64,000 bases of DNA from Acanthosepion esculentum (taxonomy: Eukaryota; Mollusca; Cephalopoda; Sepiida; Sepiidae), in assembly GCA_964036315.1 (NCBI GenBank), contig OZ038510.1:84802616-84866615 (forward strand), written 5' to 3'. Positions within the stretch are counted from its first letter, which is position 1, and each line of letters opens with the position of its first letter. The notes under the pieces were generated by a model. The model did not search any database, had not been told where the DNA came from, and saw nothing but the letters and a program-made list of their open reading frames with translations. This document shows positions 10,917 through 22,429 of this stretch, one piece after another. The translations under genes and the position numbers were made by a program.

Positions 10917-11493
10917 GCAAAATTGTCCAAGATTAAGCTTAGAACTGTTGTACCATCGAAATGTTTCATGATGTCTTGCTGGATTTCTCTGAGGTTTTTA
11001 TTAAACTTTTGGACTCTACTTTGAACAATAAGAATGTATTTAGCTCTAATTTGAAATTATGGTCCCTCTTCCTGTTGTGATTCTCCTGATCCAGTTTTCC
11101 TCTCTACTGTTCCCTCCTTTTTAAAACTTATTCACCGTTTTCTTGATGGTTCTTGAATGGTTCTTGAATGGACTTTGAAGCTAGAAACTAGAGTATGAAT
11201 GTTGATACCATTACTGAAGGCCTGAATGATATTTTCCCTCTTACCATTGCTCATTTGGGAAGACCGTCGGACTGACAAAAAACGATTTTAACCTGTTCTC
11301 TCTTTACTGAATAACTCAAAGTATTTTTCAGTATTTTTTACGAAAAATAGAGTCAAGATGGCTAAACGTCTTATCTGAATATCTGGAAAAAAGAAGTAAA
11401 ATTAGTTTAGTGGATTTTAGATATTAAAAATTTTGTGGGATGGACAACTATCCCAGGCTGTTATACGATTTAGCCAATTTGCTGTTACTTCAG
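10913..11493. other. no recognised feature
   Basis: No repeat of this window and no coding signal seen. Confidence 0.4.
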
Positions 11494-11790
<297 letters not shown>

Positions 11791-12414
11791 ATGAATTCCT
11801 AATTTCCTGTTCCAAGGATACAAAGAAATCCAATCATTTAGAGAGGGGCGGTAGCGTGTTCATTTTTATTAACTATTGTTGTATCAATTATGAGTTACGT
11901 CCGAAAAAGAGGTTAAGTTTGGGGAGAGTAGGGGTGTATTTTTCAACGAATTCTGACATCCGTTAAACGCATGTCGTCTGGGTTTTTTTTTCCTGTTATT
12001 AACGACAAAAAGTTTTTCGGCATTTTTTTCCGTTAAATTCGTACTTGTATACATAAAGATTCTTTCTAAAAGGGGTGTTTGGGTTTAGAATACGTTATAT
12101 TTAACTACAATTTTAAAATACAATTTTTACTCTTAATTATTAATAGACTATATTTCTTTTTAAAACAAGAAAATGTAATAGAATTACTTAAATTATTTTT
12201 AAAATATTTTTCATATCAAATATAAGTATGTATATTATTAGCTCCCATTTTTTATATTTTTAATTTTAATTTTATTTTTAATTATTATTTAAGGAAGATT
12301 TTTGAAAATGACGGCAAAGAACAGCTATTTCATTTCTTTGTTTCAGGAAACTGCGGAGTCGGGATAAATTACAGTTAAGTAATTCTTGTGCATATATAAT
12401 AAATAACATCATAT

Positions 12415-12423
<9 letters not shown>
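11791..12423. other. no recognised feature
   Basis: Very AT-rich; nothing identified. Confidence 0.4.

Positions 12424-12501
<78 letters not shown>
12424..12501. repeat. (AT)n microsatellite
   Basis: About 78 bases of AT. Confidence 0.98.
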
Positions 12502-12504
<3 letters not shown>

Positions 12505-12519
12505 GAGATTTTTATATTT

Positions 12520-12660
12520 AACATTCTTTTTATATATACAAGTATTTAAGTAAATGGTCTGTTTATAATAAACAGTATTAAATAACATTTACCGGCCAGA
12601 ATGTCCGAGAAATTTTCATAGAAGATATTCGTCCTCTGATACAGGTTCGAAAAACGTCTG
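12520..12660 (-). mobile_element. SINE E fragment
   Basis: Shares the tail ATTTAAGTAAATGG...GTTTATAATAAACAG and GTCCGAGAAATTTTCATAGA with the copies at 37009-37262 and 37378-37600. It breaks off inside the tRNA-like B-box region. Confidence 0.65.
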
Positions 12661-12683
12661 CGGCTTTTATCTTCTTTTTATTT

Positions 12684-12822
<139 letters not shown>

Positions 12823-13130
12823 TGATGTATTAGGAAAGAACAGTTTTATTAATGATCCAAAGTTCTTTAGTATTCATGTTTTTATATTTAAAAATCAGTG
12901 CTCGATGCAGAAGCAGAGATTAAATTATAATTATTTCTTTTTAAAAAAATATGATTCCATCGCGACACAGAAATGACGAATGTGTCGAAACTTGACTCGA
13001 GTTCTAAAGTTTAATTTAAGTTAAATAATTCCTTTTGTTTGTATATGGAATCTCAGAAGAACATTCCGTGTAAGAACAAAAGGAATTATTTCGTATTGAA
13101 ATTAAATTTAGCACTTTTTCTGGAAACTGA

Positions 13131-13483
13131 TGAGGACTATTACTACTTGGTATAAAATCAAGAGGAATGAAATGAAAGAAATACTTGTCAAAAGTGAATA
13201 ATAATTGACAATTCTTCATAGAAGCGATTCAGACAACTTAAGACATTTTTTGGTAGGTGTAAAAACAAGGAAAATAAGGGGGAAGCAATATTAGTCAAAA
13301 GTGAATAATATTAGGTTGGTGCAAAAATAATGTCGTTTTCTCACATATGTTACTTATTATTGCACCAACCTAATAATTGCTCTCAGAAATTCATTAAATT
13401 TAAGTCTATTACTATTAAGGGCAAATAGAAGAAGATTAAAACTAAAATAATACTCAAAAATCGATAATTTCCAATGCTTCTTC
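13131..13483 (+). repeat. segmental duplication, copy 1 (with MITE)
   Basis: About 290 bp of low-copy sequence, also present at 14602-14885 in the same orientation. Shared words include TACTTGGTATAAAATCAAG, GATTCAGACAACTTAAGACA and AAAATCGATAATTTCCAATG. This copy is longer because of the 63-bp insertion at 13311-13373. Confidence 0.9.
13311..13373. mobile_element. 63-bp mariner-type MITE with TA duplication
   Basis: Ends TTAGGTTGGTGCAAAAATAA and the inverted TTAGGTTGGTGCAATAATAA, with almost no internal sequence, flanked by TA on both sides. The TTAGGTTGGTGCAAAA end is that of cecropia/Hsmar1-like mariners and their MITEs. Copy 2 of the duplication gives the empty site. Confidence 0.9.
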
Positions 13484-13689
13484 TAATTCAAACAACTTAA
13501 GCTTTATCACTAATTAGTCTAAAAGCAAAAATGAATAATAATTAACAATTAGTCATCTCAGAAATACAGACATCTTAAGACTTTTAAGTTTTATTACCAC
13601 AAAGAGTAAATAAATAAGACAAAAGAAATAAAAGATAAAATACGTCAAAAGTCTATTAATAATTGACATAACTTTATCAAATAAATTTT

Positions 13690-14125
13690 GACAATATGAA
13701 ACTATACAGTCTTATTACTACTAGATCTATTATTTATTACATGTTATTGCTAATAGGACTTACTATTTATTAGGTTTTATTACGACAAGGTCTTACTGTT
13801 TATTAGGTCTTACTTGGACACCTCGACGTGGTATAATGATTAGAAAGTTTGTCTTGCTTGATCAATTACGACTGAGTTGTGAGTTCGATCATCACTGGGT
13901 GCCCCATACTTTCGGCCTTGTGCCACACCTAAGCCGGGCTTCGGTTTTATTGCTACTAGGTTTTACTATTTATGCGATCTTATAACTAGTTCTTACTATT
14001 TATTAGGTTTTACATTATTACAAGGTCTTACTGTCTATTATGTTTTATTACTACTAGGTCTTACAAGTTATTCGGTTTCATTACAACAATGTCGATAAGG
14101 TTTTATTGTTCCTAGTCTTTTTTAC
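13690..14125. repeat. TTATTAGG-type degenerate minisatellite
   Basis: Irregular ~30-35 bp units built from ACTACTAGGTCTTACTATTT and ATTAGGTTTTATTAC. Interrupted by a SINE A copy at 13815-13945 and continued at 14915-15625. Confidence 0.85.
13815..13945 (+). mobile_element. tRNA-derived SINE, family A
   Basis: CGACGTGGTATAATGATTAG (A-box region), GTGAGTTCGATCATCACTGG (B box), then TTTCGGCCTTGTGCCACACC. Inserted in the minisatellite. Confidence 0.8.
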
Positions 14126-14139
14126 TATTTATTAGGTTT

Positions 14140-14300
14140 ATGACACGTGGAACTAGAACAGTCTACACCAGTGAGCGAAATAAAGGGTTCAGTTCGACAT
14201 TCCAACCTCCTGAAGAAGGCCGGAGAATACAACGGCGGAAACGTTGTAAGAAATATGGCGACAAAGATGAGGACAATAGTCCGAATACTGTAAATAATGT
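14140..14300 (+). mobile_element. SINE C, 5'-truncated copy
   Basis: Body and tail only: CACGTGGAACTAGAACAGTC, GAGCGAAATAAAGGGTTCAG, CTGAAGAAGGCCGGAG and AATATGGCGACAAAGATGAG. It carries CTGAAGA (14210-14216) and GAAAC (14238-14242) around a CGCC-type stem. Confidence 0.8.
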
Positions 14301-14601
14301 GATAATAATAGACATTGTATAATCAAAAAATGTCTGAAAACTTAAGACTAAGTAGTAAATAAGAAATGAAAACAAAATGAAAGGTAAACAATTGGAAAAT
14401 TACTAATAATTAACAAGGCTCCATCGAAGATATTCTCACATTTTAGGCGTCCTTATACAAAGATAAGATTTAAATCCAATCAAACGAGAAGGAAACTCGA
14501 GACTTGTTACTGAATGGTTTAAATGCAGTCGAAATAAGATGGAAGAAATACTAGACAAGAATTAATAAGAATTGACACTTCCTTATACAAGAAAACAATT
14601 G

Positions 14602-14885
14602 ATGACTATTACTACTTGGTATAAAATCAAGGGGAATAAAATGAAAGAAATACTTGTCAAAAGTGAATAATAATTGATAATTCTTCATAGAAGCGATTCA
14701 GACAACTTAAGACATTTATTGGTAGGTGTAAAAACAAGGAAAATAAGGGGGAAGCAATATTAGTCAAAAGTTCATAATAATTGATCTAAGAAATTCATTA
14801 AATTTAAGTCTTTAACTATTAGGGGCAAATAGAAGAAGATTAAAACTAAAATAATACTCAAAAATCGATAATTTCCAATGCTTCT
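14602..14885 (+). repeat. segmental duplication, copy 2 (empty site)
   Basis: Duplicate of 13131-13483 without the 63-bp MITE. At the corresponding point it reads CATAATAATTG, exactly one TA where copy 1 has TA-MITE-TA. Confidence 0.9.
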
Positions 14886-14914
14886 ACACAAAGAGTAAAC
14901 AAATAACACAAATT

Positions 14915-15625
14915 ACTACTGGGTCTATTATTTATTAGGTTTTGGTACTAATAGAACTTAATATTTATTAGGTCTTGTTACAACTAGGTGTTACTATTTA
15001 TTAGGTTTCATTACTACAATGTCTTACTGTCTATTAAGTTTTATTACTACTAGGTCTTACTAGTTATTCGGTTTCATTACAACAATGTCTATTAGGTTTT
15101 ATTGTTAATAGGTCTTACTATTTATTAGGTTTATGGCTACAAGGTCTTACTGTTTATTAAGTTTTATTACTATTAGTTCTTAATATTTATTTGGTTTTAT
15201 AACTACTAGTTCTTAATATTTATTTGGTTTTATTCTTACTAACTCTTACTATTTATTAGGTTTTATTATTACAAGGTCTTACTGTCTATTATGTTTTATT
15301 ACTACTAGGTCTTACAAGTTATTAGGTTTCATTACTAGAATGTCTAACTATTAGGTTTTATTGCTCCTAGGTCTTACTATTTATTAGGTTTATGGCTACG
15401 AGGTCTTACTGTTTATTAGGTTTTATTACTACTAGGTCTTAATATTTATTTGGTTTTATTACTACGATGTCTTAATATTTGTATGGTTTTATTACTACTA
15501 ACTCTTGCTGTTTTATTACTACAATGTCTTAATATTTATATTGGTTTTATTACTATAAGGTCTTAATATTTATATGGTTTTATTACTATTAACTCCTGCT
15601 ATTTATTAGGTTTTATTACTACAAG
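14915..15625. repeat. TTATTAGG-type degenerate minisatellite
   Basis: About 20 irregular units of TATTAGGTTTTATTACTAC and AGGTCTTACTATTT with variable spacing. Same array as 13690-14125. Confidence 0.88.
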
Positions 15626-16073
15626 GTGTAAACAAGGTGTAGATTTAAATGCACTAAAAAGAAAACCCGTTCGCTGAGACTGAAGAAATAAAATACAAGG
15701 AAACGAAGAGTGAAAACAAAAGAAGAAATTTGTATTTATTTGTGTTTCTTTAGAACAATGTCATTTAATCAAATCTTGTGTTCCCTTCTTTGGAGGAGAA
15801 AAAGGACGACGGGTGGGTGGGTGGTTGCGTTGAGATGAGATGAGGCAGGTGGGGTGGTGACGACAATTGGGCGATAGAATGTCTTTGATTCGCTGCAGGA
15901 AATTACACAATAGCTGACAACGGAAGTCATTCCCCAAAGAATTAATTGCGAAAACAATTACGACGACATTAATAGGGAACTTATTCCGAGCAAGAAATTA
16001 GTATCAGGTTATGAGCGCGCGAATTCGTCTTGTGCGCTTCGGGAGGAGAGGAGAAAGAGCGAAAACAATATAT
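15626..16073. other. no recognised feature
   Basis: Slightly GC-richer sequence with open frames but no recognisable protein or repeat. Confidence 0.4.
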
Positions 16074-16075
16074 AC

Positions 16076-16133
<58 letters not shown>

Positions 16134-16159
16134 TTTCCACTTTTCTTCCTCAGCTTCTG

Positions 16160-16194
<35 letters not shown>
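16074..16194. repeat. (TA)n(GT)n and (AT)n microsatellites
   Basis: TA-GT block to 16131 and an AT block at 16161-16194 around a short unique spacer. Confidence 0.97.
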
Positions 16195-16198
<4 letters not shown>

Positions 16199-16324
16199 AA
16201 ATATACATTCTGGTATTTTCAATTTTGTGTGGTTTGATTTTCATTGGTCAGTGATTGCTATTTTATTCCCGATTTTTCCACAACAACGAAAGTTTCTAAT
16301 GAAAGTTTAATAACAGCGATGTCC

Positions 16325-16870
16325 AAAATGACAGGAATATGAAGGAACAAAATCAGCTTTCAAACAAAGTGCAGACTGTACAAATCGCCGGTAGTTCCCA
16401 TTCTCCTATATGGATGTGAAACGTGGACACTGTTGGCAGAAAGAGAGAGAAGGATCCAAGCGTTTGAGAACAAATGCATAAGAAAACACCTTGGCATTTT
16501 CTATTGGGAACAAAAAAACAATGAGATTTGTGCGGAAAAGGGTTGAAAGTTTTGTGGGCCACCAGGAACCTCTTCTCGCCACTGTCAAACGGGGAAAAAA
16601 TGGCGTGGTTTGAGCATATTGTAAAATACGGCAGCCTGGTGAAAAAAATCATCGTGCAAGGCATCGTTGAAGGGGGACGTAAAAGAGGACGCCAACGCAA
16701 AAAAAAAAACTATTTGGACAATGTCAAACAATGGACAGGTATGACTGTACCAGAACTGCTGACAACTGCCGCTGATTGACCGTTGCGGAAAAGAGTTCGT
16801 GTGGCTTCTGAATTCGGATCTACCCTACCATTACAAAAGTCAATGGGATGATGATGATGATGATGATTAA
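16325..16870 (+). pseudogene. RTE-type LINE, 3' end of reverse transcriptase
   Basis: Across two or three frames the plus strand encodes KCRLYKSPVVPILLYGCETW, TLLAERERRIQAFENKCIRK, then MAWFEHIVKYGSLVKKIIVQ and EGGRKRGRQRKK, ending near a TGA at 16776. The YGCETWT block and the GRxRGRQRK-YL-DNVKQWTG block are the C-terminal part of RTE/BovB-like reverse transcriptases. The element ends in (GAT)n at 16847-16868, a typical RTE-style 3' tail. Frameshifts near 16555 and in the poly-A runs make it a dead, 5'-truncated copy. Confidence 0.8.
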
Positions 16871-17313
16871 ACATTGATAAAAGTTTCTTATTTGCTCTTT
16901 AGCTTATCATCCTGTCGGATTCCGGTCCATATTCGATCTACATCTGTTCTATGACCAATAAGATGTTGACTACTGGGCTTGAAGTTGTGGATAAATTGTC
17001 CGGATTTCGTATTTCGTTATTATTTTCTTCAAGTCATTTCGACGATCGCAGTCATTATCAAGAACCGTGTGATAGTCAGACATCCTTTTATTCCATCCAG
17101 GTATTCTTTGGGAAGCTGTAAATTTAAAACATTCTGATGTGTCGTTATCTGTAACTTATTACAGGGAACGAGACCACATAAAAAGAATGCGATTTTTTTA
17201 CTTATTATATTTAGTTTTTTTATATTTATTTTTACTTATTTATTATTATATATAAATATTATTATTCATATATATATATATATATATATTATCATAAATA
17301 AATATTATTATTC

Positions 17314-17353
<40 letters not shown>

Positions 17354-17524
17354 TTGTGTGTGTGTGTTAGATCCACCCGTTTTCCTATGTATATACATAC
17401 ATACATTCATACACACATATATATATATATATATATATTTTATAATATTATAATCATTTTTTAAAAAAGATGTGATTCCATCGTGACACAGAAATTGGAA
17501 TTTTATTTCGTCCACAGGGGTAGA
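16871..17524. repeat. unrecognised DNA with AT and GT microsatellites
   Basis: Mostly unique AT-rich sequence. Microsatellites lie at 17271-17290, 17313-17369 (TA then GT) and 17417-17440. GATTCCATCGTGACACAGAA at 17472 recurs near 12954 and, less exactly, near 30260, so it marks another low-copy repeat. Confidence 0.6.
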
Positions 17525-17640
17525 TCTCCATGTTTTCGTTCATCACTGCCGTAGCCAGGTATTGAACTATCAAATCTTTCGGTTAAGTCACTGGATCCAA
17601 CCAACGCTTTTATGCACATGTGTCCTTGAGGAATCCAATC
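17525..17640 (-). mobile_element. SINE C head fragment
   Basis: Minus-strand tRNA-like head: a degenerate CACATGTGCATAAAAGCG A-box region, GGTTGGATCCAGTGAC, and GTTCAATACCTGGCTACGG as B box. It abuts the plus-strand tail units that follow. Confidence 0.65.
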
Positions 17641-17855
17641 ACCTGAAGAAGGCCGGGGCGTTCAACGGCCGAAACTTCATGAGCATAGCAATAAAGATGA
17701 GGAAAACAGCCCTAGCAATTTAAACAAATCAGATAATTACAATACCTCATCTCAGAAACATAGACAGATCCTGAAGAATGACGAAGCGTACAACGGCCGA
17801 AACGTCGTGATCATGGCAATAAAGATGAGGACAACAGTGCAAACAATGTAAATAA
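17641..17855 (+). repeat. two SINE C tail units
   Basis: Two tail units joined at about 128 bp spacing, each with CTGAAGA (17643 and 17771), a loop, CGGCCGAAAC (17667 and 17795), and a CAATAAAGATGAGG word. Confidence 0.8.
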
Positions 17856-17896
17856 TAAAAATCATTCTCTAATTTTATTTCATAACTTGCTTACAA

Positions 17897-18014
17897 GTCG
17901 TGGCTGTATGCGTTAAAGCACTGGTTCTAGATCGATCACCGATGTTAAGCAACGTCGAGCCTGGTCAGTACCTAGATGAGTGATCACTTTGAAATACCAG
18001 GGCCTGAATACTTT
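17897..18014 (+). pseudogene. 5S rRNA-derived sequence (SINE head)
   Basis: About 118 bases align along the whole 5S rRNA. GTCGTGGCTGTATGCG is the start. CGATCACCGATGTTAAGCAA then CGTCGAGCCTGGTCAGTACC covers the internal promoter boxes A and C. ATACCAGGGCCTGAA is the closing part. Mismatches against the conserved 5S core and altered ends make a functional gene unlikely. Sequence directly downstream matches the body of SINE B, so this is better read as the 5S head of a chimeric SINE. Confidence 0.75.
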
Positions 18015-18027
18015 CATGTGCGTATGC

Positions 18028-18150
18028 TGTCATGCATTAAATTCAGAATTGGAGCCAGGGGAACCAAGTTCCAATTCCAATCGGGTTCTTTATATTCAAT
18101 TACTAGCAAATACAGTTGGGAAAGGTTTGAATTTTTCTCTTCCTCAACTA
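18028..18150 (+). mobile_element. SINE B body attached to the 5S head
   Basis: AAGTTCCAATTCCAATCGGG (B-box-like), then TTGGGAAAGGTTTGAATTT and CTCTTCCTCAACTATAG. These follow the order of SINE B at 45855-46112 (GAGTTCGAATTC, TTGGGAAAGGTGTGAATCC, CTCTTCTCCCCCAGCTATGG). Confidence 0.7.
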
Positions 18151-18174
18151 TAGATTAATAAGTATTTATTTATT

Positions 18175-18475
18175 TACATTATTCGGACTATTGTCCTCAT
18201 CTTTGTCGCCATATTTATTACAACGTTTTGGCCGTTGTACGCTCCGGCCTTCTTCAGGTGGTTCGAATGTCGAACTGAACCTTTTATTTCGCTCACTGGG
18301 GGAGACTGTTCTAGTTCCACGCGCCATGTTTAATGGATGTCAGTTATCAGTTATCTCCTGTTCATTTTCCTCTGAAAGTTCTCCATTGCCTTAACCAGGT
18401 ATTGAACTCACACTCTTTGGGTCCTGTCACTGGATCTAACTAACGCCTTTATCCACTGTGCCATGTGTCTTTGAG
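18175..18475 (-). mobile_element. SINE C, near full length
   Basis: Minus strand, head to tail: GGCACAGTGGATAAAGGCGT (tRNA-like A-box region), TGTGAGTTCAATACCTGG (B box), AACTGATAACTGACATCC body, GGAACTAGAACAGTC, CTGAAGAAGGCCGGAGCG, tail AATATGGCGACAAAGATGAG. GAAAC of the core is mutated to AAAAC here. Confidence 0.9.
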
Positions 18476-18529
18476 TATGAATTTCTGGGTATTATAAACT
18501 TAATGTCTTCAGCAACCTTTTTTTCCCAA

Positions 18530-18720
18530 TCAGTTGAAGAAGGCCGGAACGTACAATGGCCGAAACGTTGTAATAAATATATGGCGATAAAAATGAGGAC
18601 AATAGTCCGAATAATGTAAATGATGTACATAATACCTCATCTCAGAAATATAGACAGATACTGAAGGGCCGAAACGTTGTAATAAATATGGCGACAAAGA
18701 TGAGGACAATAGTTCGAATT
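18530..18720 (+). repeat. two SINE C tail units
   Basis: Units at 109 bp spacing with GGCCGAAACGTTGTAATAAA in each. The right end meets the next, inverted copy tail-to-tail. Confidence 0.85.
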
Positions 18721-18945
18721 GTACTCCTCTTTGTCGCTATATTTATTACAACGTTTCGGCCGTTGTATGCTCCGGTCTTCTTCAGGTGGTTGGAATGTCG
18801 AACTGAACGCTTTATTTCGCTCGCTGGGGTAGACTGTTCTAGTTCCACGTGCCATGTCTAATGGATGTCAGTTATCAGTTATCTCCTCTTAATTTCCCCT
18901 CTCCAATTTCTCCACTGCCTTAACCGGGTATTGAACTAACACCGC
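18716..18945 (-). mobile_element. SINE C, 3' two-thirds
   Basis: Inverted copy joined tail-to-tail with the preceding units. Contains GAAAC (18757-18753) and CTGAAGA (18785-18779) on the minus strand. Head damaged near 18940. Confidence 0.85.
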
Positions 18946-19629
18946 AGCTGCGTACACACAGTCTTTAGTCATGTTCTCATTTATGGAGTGGGGTCTTACT
19001 CGTGAGAGATATCTGCGAAGTGTCGTTCAGCTTTTGAAGGTCGTCCTGATGTTATATGGACCGCAGATCCTTTGCATTTTCTCTGATAACCAACCCCTTC
19101 ACATAAGGGAGGCAGACTGTTTTCTGAGTGTTGTTGTCCTCGTCTTGTACCCGCCTATCCCAGTTTTTTGGGGGTGCTGCCATGTACCCAGGGTAATTGT
19201 TACGTTGTAGGGTACTATTTATACTGACCAATTCTTTACCTCTGGGTCGCCACTTATGACTTTTGCACGGTGATGTAAGCAGCGGACGATCTCTTTCTTT
19301 ACGCTGTATGGATGGTGGGATTTGAAATTGAGGTACTGTCTGCGGAAAGAAATATAAAGGGGAGACAGGCCGCCCCCTTAAGGTAAGGCTTCAAGACCAC
19401 CAGAAAGGTAGGCCACGATAATCTCCTGAGCCGACAAAGCATAGAAATTAATACAATATGGGAGCCCTTAATAAGGAGTGCTAGAGAAAAAGCGATAATA
19501 ACAACAAAAATTGCAATATGAGCTCTGGTAAAAAACATGAAATGATAACAGCAAAAATTGCAATATGAGCACTGGTAAAACATGATGCTGAGACATTAGG
19601 TTTATAATACCAAGAAATTCATACACAGA
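18946..19629. other. no recognised feature
   Basis: Moderate GC, several open frames on both strands, none recognisable. GCAAAAATTGCAATATGAGC repeats twice at 19500-19570. Confidence 0.4.
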
Positions 19630-19912
19630 TGTCTTCAAAGAGATATGGCACAGTGGATAAAGGTGTTGCTTAGATCCAGTGACAGAGTGTGAGTTCAATA
19701 CCCAGTTAAGGCAATGGAGAAATTGGAGAGGGGAATTAACTGGAGATAACTGATAACTGACATCCATTAGACATGGCACGTGGAACTAGAACACTACCCC
19801 AGTGAGCGAAATAAAGCGTTCAGTTTGACATTCCAACCATCTGAAGAAGGTTGGAGCGGACAACTACCGACAAAGTTGAGGACAATAGTCAGAATAATGT
19901 AAATAGTGAAAC
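19630..19912 (+). mobile_element. SINE C, near full length
   Basis: ATGGCACAGTGGATAAAGGT (A-box region), GTGTGAGTTCAATACCCAG (B box), TAACTGATAACTGACATCC body, CTGAAGAAGGTTGGAG, and a tail degraded to GACAAAGTTGAGGACAATAG. Confidence 0.9.
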
Positions 19913-20283
19913 TTTGTCATTATTATTTTCTTTACTAGTCTTTATTCAATATTATTGTATTGCTTGTTTACAACTAGTATTAATAAGACGTCTTCTGGCA
20001 CATACAAGAATAAGACATAGTAATCACATGTTTTCTGAAATCTTCATATGAAGCATTGTCATTATTAATATTTTCCAGTCTAACATATTATGTTAATAGC
20101 TTTTTCACACCTTGTAACAATAATGAATTATAGTTTTATGTTGCCAGAATTTCTTAGATAAAACATTACTAATTATTAATTTTGACAAGCTTTTATTGCC
20201 TTCTTACAACTACGTTTAATATAACTTAACACACATTAGTTATATGAATTTTTCATTTGAAGCATTGTCATCTTTATGAATAA
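19913..20283. other. no recognised feature
   Basis: AT-rich. GAAGCATTGTCATTATTAA-like words recur here and at 22880-23150, suggesting an old low-copy repeat. Confidence 0.4.
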
Positions 20284-21060
20284 CTAGCAGCATGGCCCGG
20301 CGTTGCCCGTGCTTGATTCAAAAATCGTACGACTCGTACAGCAATCGCTATCACTTGACTTAAAATATTTTTGCCCTTCCTTGCCTTTAAAGGAGTGCCC
20401 TTTGCCGTGCCGATGTTGCTACATGCCTTACTTCTTGCCTATCTCACACTGCGAATTTTTTCTAAGCTCTATACTAAACATTAAATCTGTTACGAAAAAA
20501 GAACTAAACAAAATGAACACAAAAATATCAGCTTTAAAAAAAAGGACCCATAACTGGAAAAACCGAATGAAAAAAGAATGTTAACAACAAATACTTTTTC
20601 ACACCCAACCCAGTTCTGCGGAATCAGAATCAACGTTGAGTTTAAGCAAGCGAATGAGCCAATTGGAGTAAAGTACCATGCAGATTTAAATTTTTCCCAT
20701 TTGTGACGAATGCAGATACCGATTTTTTTTTTTGAATGCTAGCATGCTAGTTAACATTCGTGTCAGTCAGCTGTTGGCTCTCAGGCTGGCCAATAGAATC
20801 TTCCTGTCTATTCGTGGCAGCCAGCTATAGGCTCTCACTCTGGCCAGTAGAAAATGGCCGCAAACTACATGAAAACTACCGTAGAAGCATGAAAATATCG
20901 ATTATTTCCTCTATCGATTGGAGTTATGAAATGCAATGTCGATCTTGGTCTTCCCGCTAACTTGGAGCATGTGCATATAATTTTTGGTGCAAATCCGTCG
21001 AAAATTGCGGCCGTTCATTCGTTACACACACAGACACATCCTGCCTTTTATAGATAGAGA
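20284..21060 (-). mobile_element. non-autonomous Helitron, copy 1 (777 bp)
   Basis: Read on the minus strand it starts TCTCTATCTATAAAAGGCAG and ends with a GC hairpin (GGGCAACGCCGGGCC) then GCTGCTAG. The flanks are A before TC and T after CTAG, the standard Helitron target. No coding capacity. Copies at 28558 and 47624 share about 780 bp, and the long Helitron at 57.3 kb shares the terminal hairpin and CTAG end. Confidence 0.9.
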
Positions 21061-21589
21061 TTACCTCGTCTTCTTAATCTTATATTTGATGATTATTTAA
21101 AATTAATAGTTGCAAATTGTTATTGTCTAATTTCATTGCTAGAGCTTTTTTTCATTATTAATCATTTTTGTCTTTACTCCTTATCGTAAAATGGTATAAT
21201 AGTTTGAAGTTACAGTATAATCCCGCATATCAGGCATCCCTCATATCCGAAGTGTCTCATATCCGGAATCCCGTATATCCGGACATGATTTTGATGTGTA
21301 TATTTGAACTATTTGAGTGATATGTAACTGATTTGAAATTTGCTTTTCAAAAAATGTAATTTGGACAATTACATATGCTTATTTCACCCAGATGGCTTGT
21401 ATTGTTGAAAAAGATAATGAGAATAAGAGGAATGGATGCAACGAGACACATCTGCAACAAGATAGAGGCAAGATGGATGATTGTGATGAAACCTGTGCAG
21501 AAATTTAAAAAGCTATTAAAAAGGTTATCAGTTTTATAGAAAGAAAGTCAGCATTCAGCTATGACGATTGCAATAACGCACGCAGTTAA

Positions 21590-22066
21590 AAAGTTAACGA
21601 CATCATCAAAAGAGTTTTGGACGCAGCTGGCTTCCCTTCCCAAATCGAACCTGTATGCCTCGACCGTGGTGATAGAAAGCGGCCGGATGGCATTACCATC
21701 TTCCCTTTTAAAATGGGTAAGTCGTTGATTTGGGATGCGACCTGTGCAGATACATTTACGGTCGGTAATTTGATCAGGTCCGCGGTTGAGCCGGGGTCCG
21801 TAGCCCGAGACGCAGAAATGAAAAAAATAGTTAAATATTCTTCTCTTGGTGATGGATTTTTTTTTACTCCTGTGGCAGTGGAGACTTCAAGGGTTATTGG
21901 CCCTCGTTCGATGGCGTTCCTTCGGGGGATTGGCGGGATGGCGTCTCGATTAAGGGACGAGCCTCGCGAAATGGAGTGGCTCTTGCAGTGTGTCTCACTG
22001 GCGACGGTTCGAGGTAATGCTTTCTCCATCATTGCGGCTAGCAGAGGACAGAAAAATTGTTTATAG
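21590..22066 (+). pseudogene. retroelement-associated C-terminal domain fragment
   Basis: The frame runs NDIIKRVLDAAGFPSQIEP, KRPDGITIFPFKMGKSLIWD, ATCADTFTVGNLIRSA, then FTPVAVETSRVIGPRSMAFL and VRGNAFSI. From memory, a block with RPDG(V/I)T, a W/FxxGK.LxWDATCxDT core, a PVAVET motif and a QRGNA.S end sits after reverse transcriptase in many invertebrate retroelement proteins. RPD plus WDATC would suit a PD-(D/E)XK nuclease-like fold (inference). About 149 residues stay open. The upstream reverse transcriptase is absent. Its position inside a pogo-like element suggests nested insertion or capture. Confidence 0.55.
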
Positions 22067-22429
22067 TTACGTTGTTCTGGAATTTTCATCATTGGTCGAC
22101 TGAACTTGTTTTGTTTCAATCACTTTTGTTTTGTTATTATTAGTTAAAAAGTATCTTTCGTTTTCCAAATTTCAAGAACAAAAGCAAAACGAAATGCCGA
22201 AAAAGTTGAGAATGTCATTAGAAGAGAAAGAATCATCATGCAACAGCATTTAAAAAATCCTCGTTACATTATTTCTTTTGCATACGTGGCATAATTAATC
22301 TAATGAATTTTCATTAACATTACATAATTTATTTCTTTTTCCTTAAAATCAATTCCGTTATATTTCACTCACCATTAGCTTATTTTGTTTACTATAAAAC
22401 CTGATTTCAGTTCTTTTATTTTTCATCTA

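Noticed and set aside
17897..18014. A functional 5S rRNA gene
   Set aside because: Several changes in conserved positions, no poly-T terminator directly after the 3' end, and a SINE body downstream.
21586..22119. 177-codon minus-strand frame
   Set aside because: Shadow of the plus-strand retroelement fragment, which has recognisable motifs.
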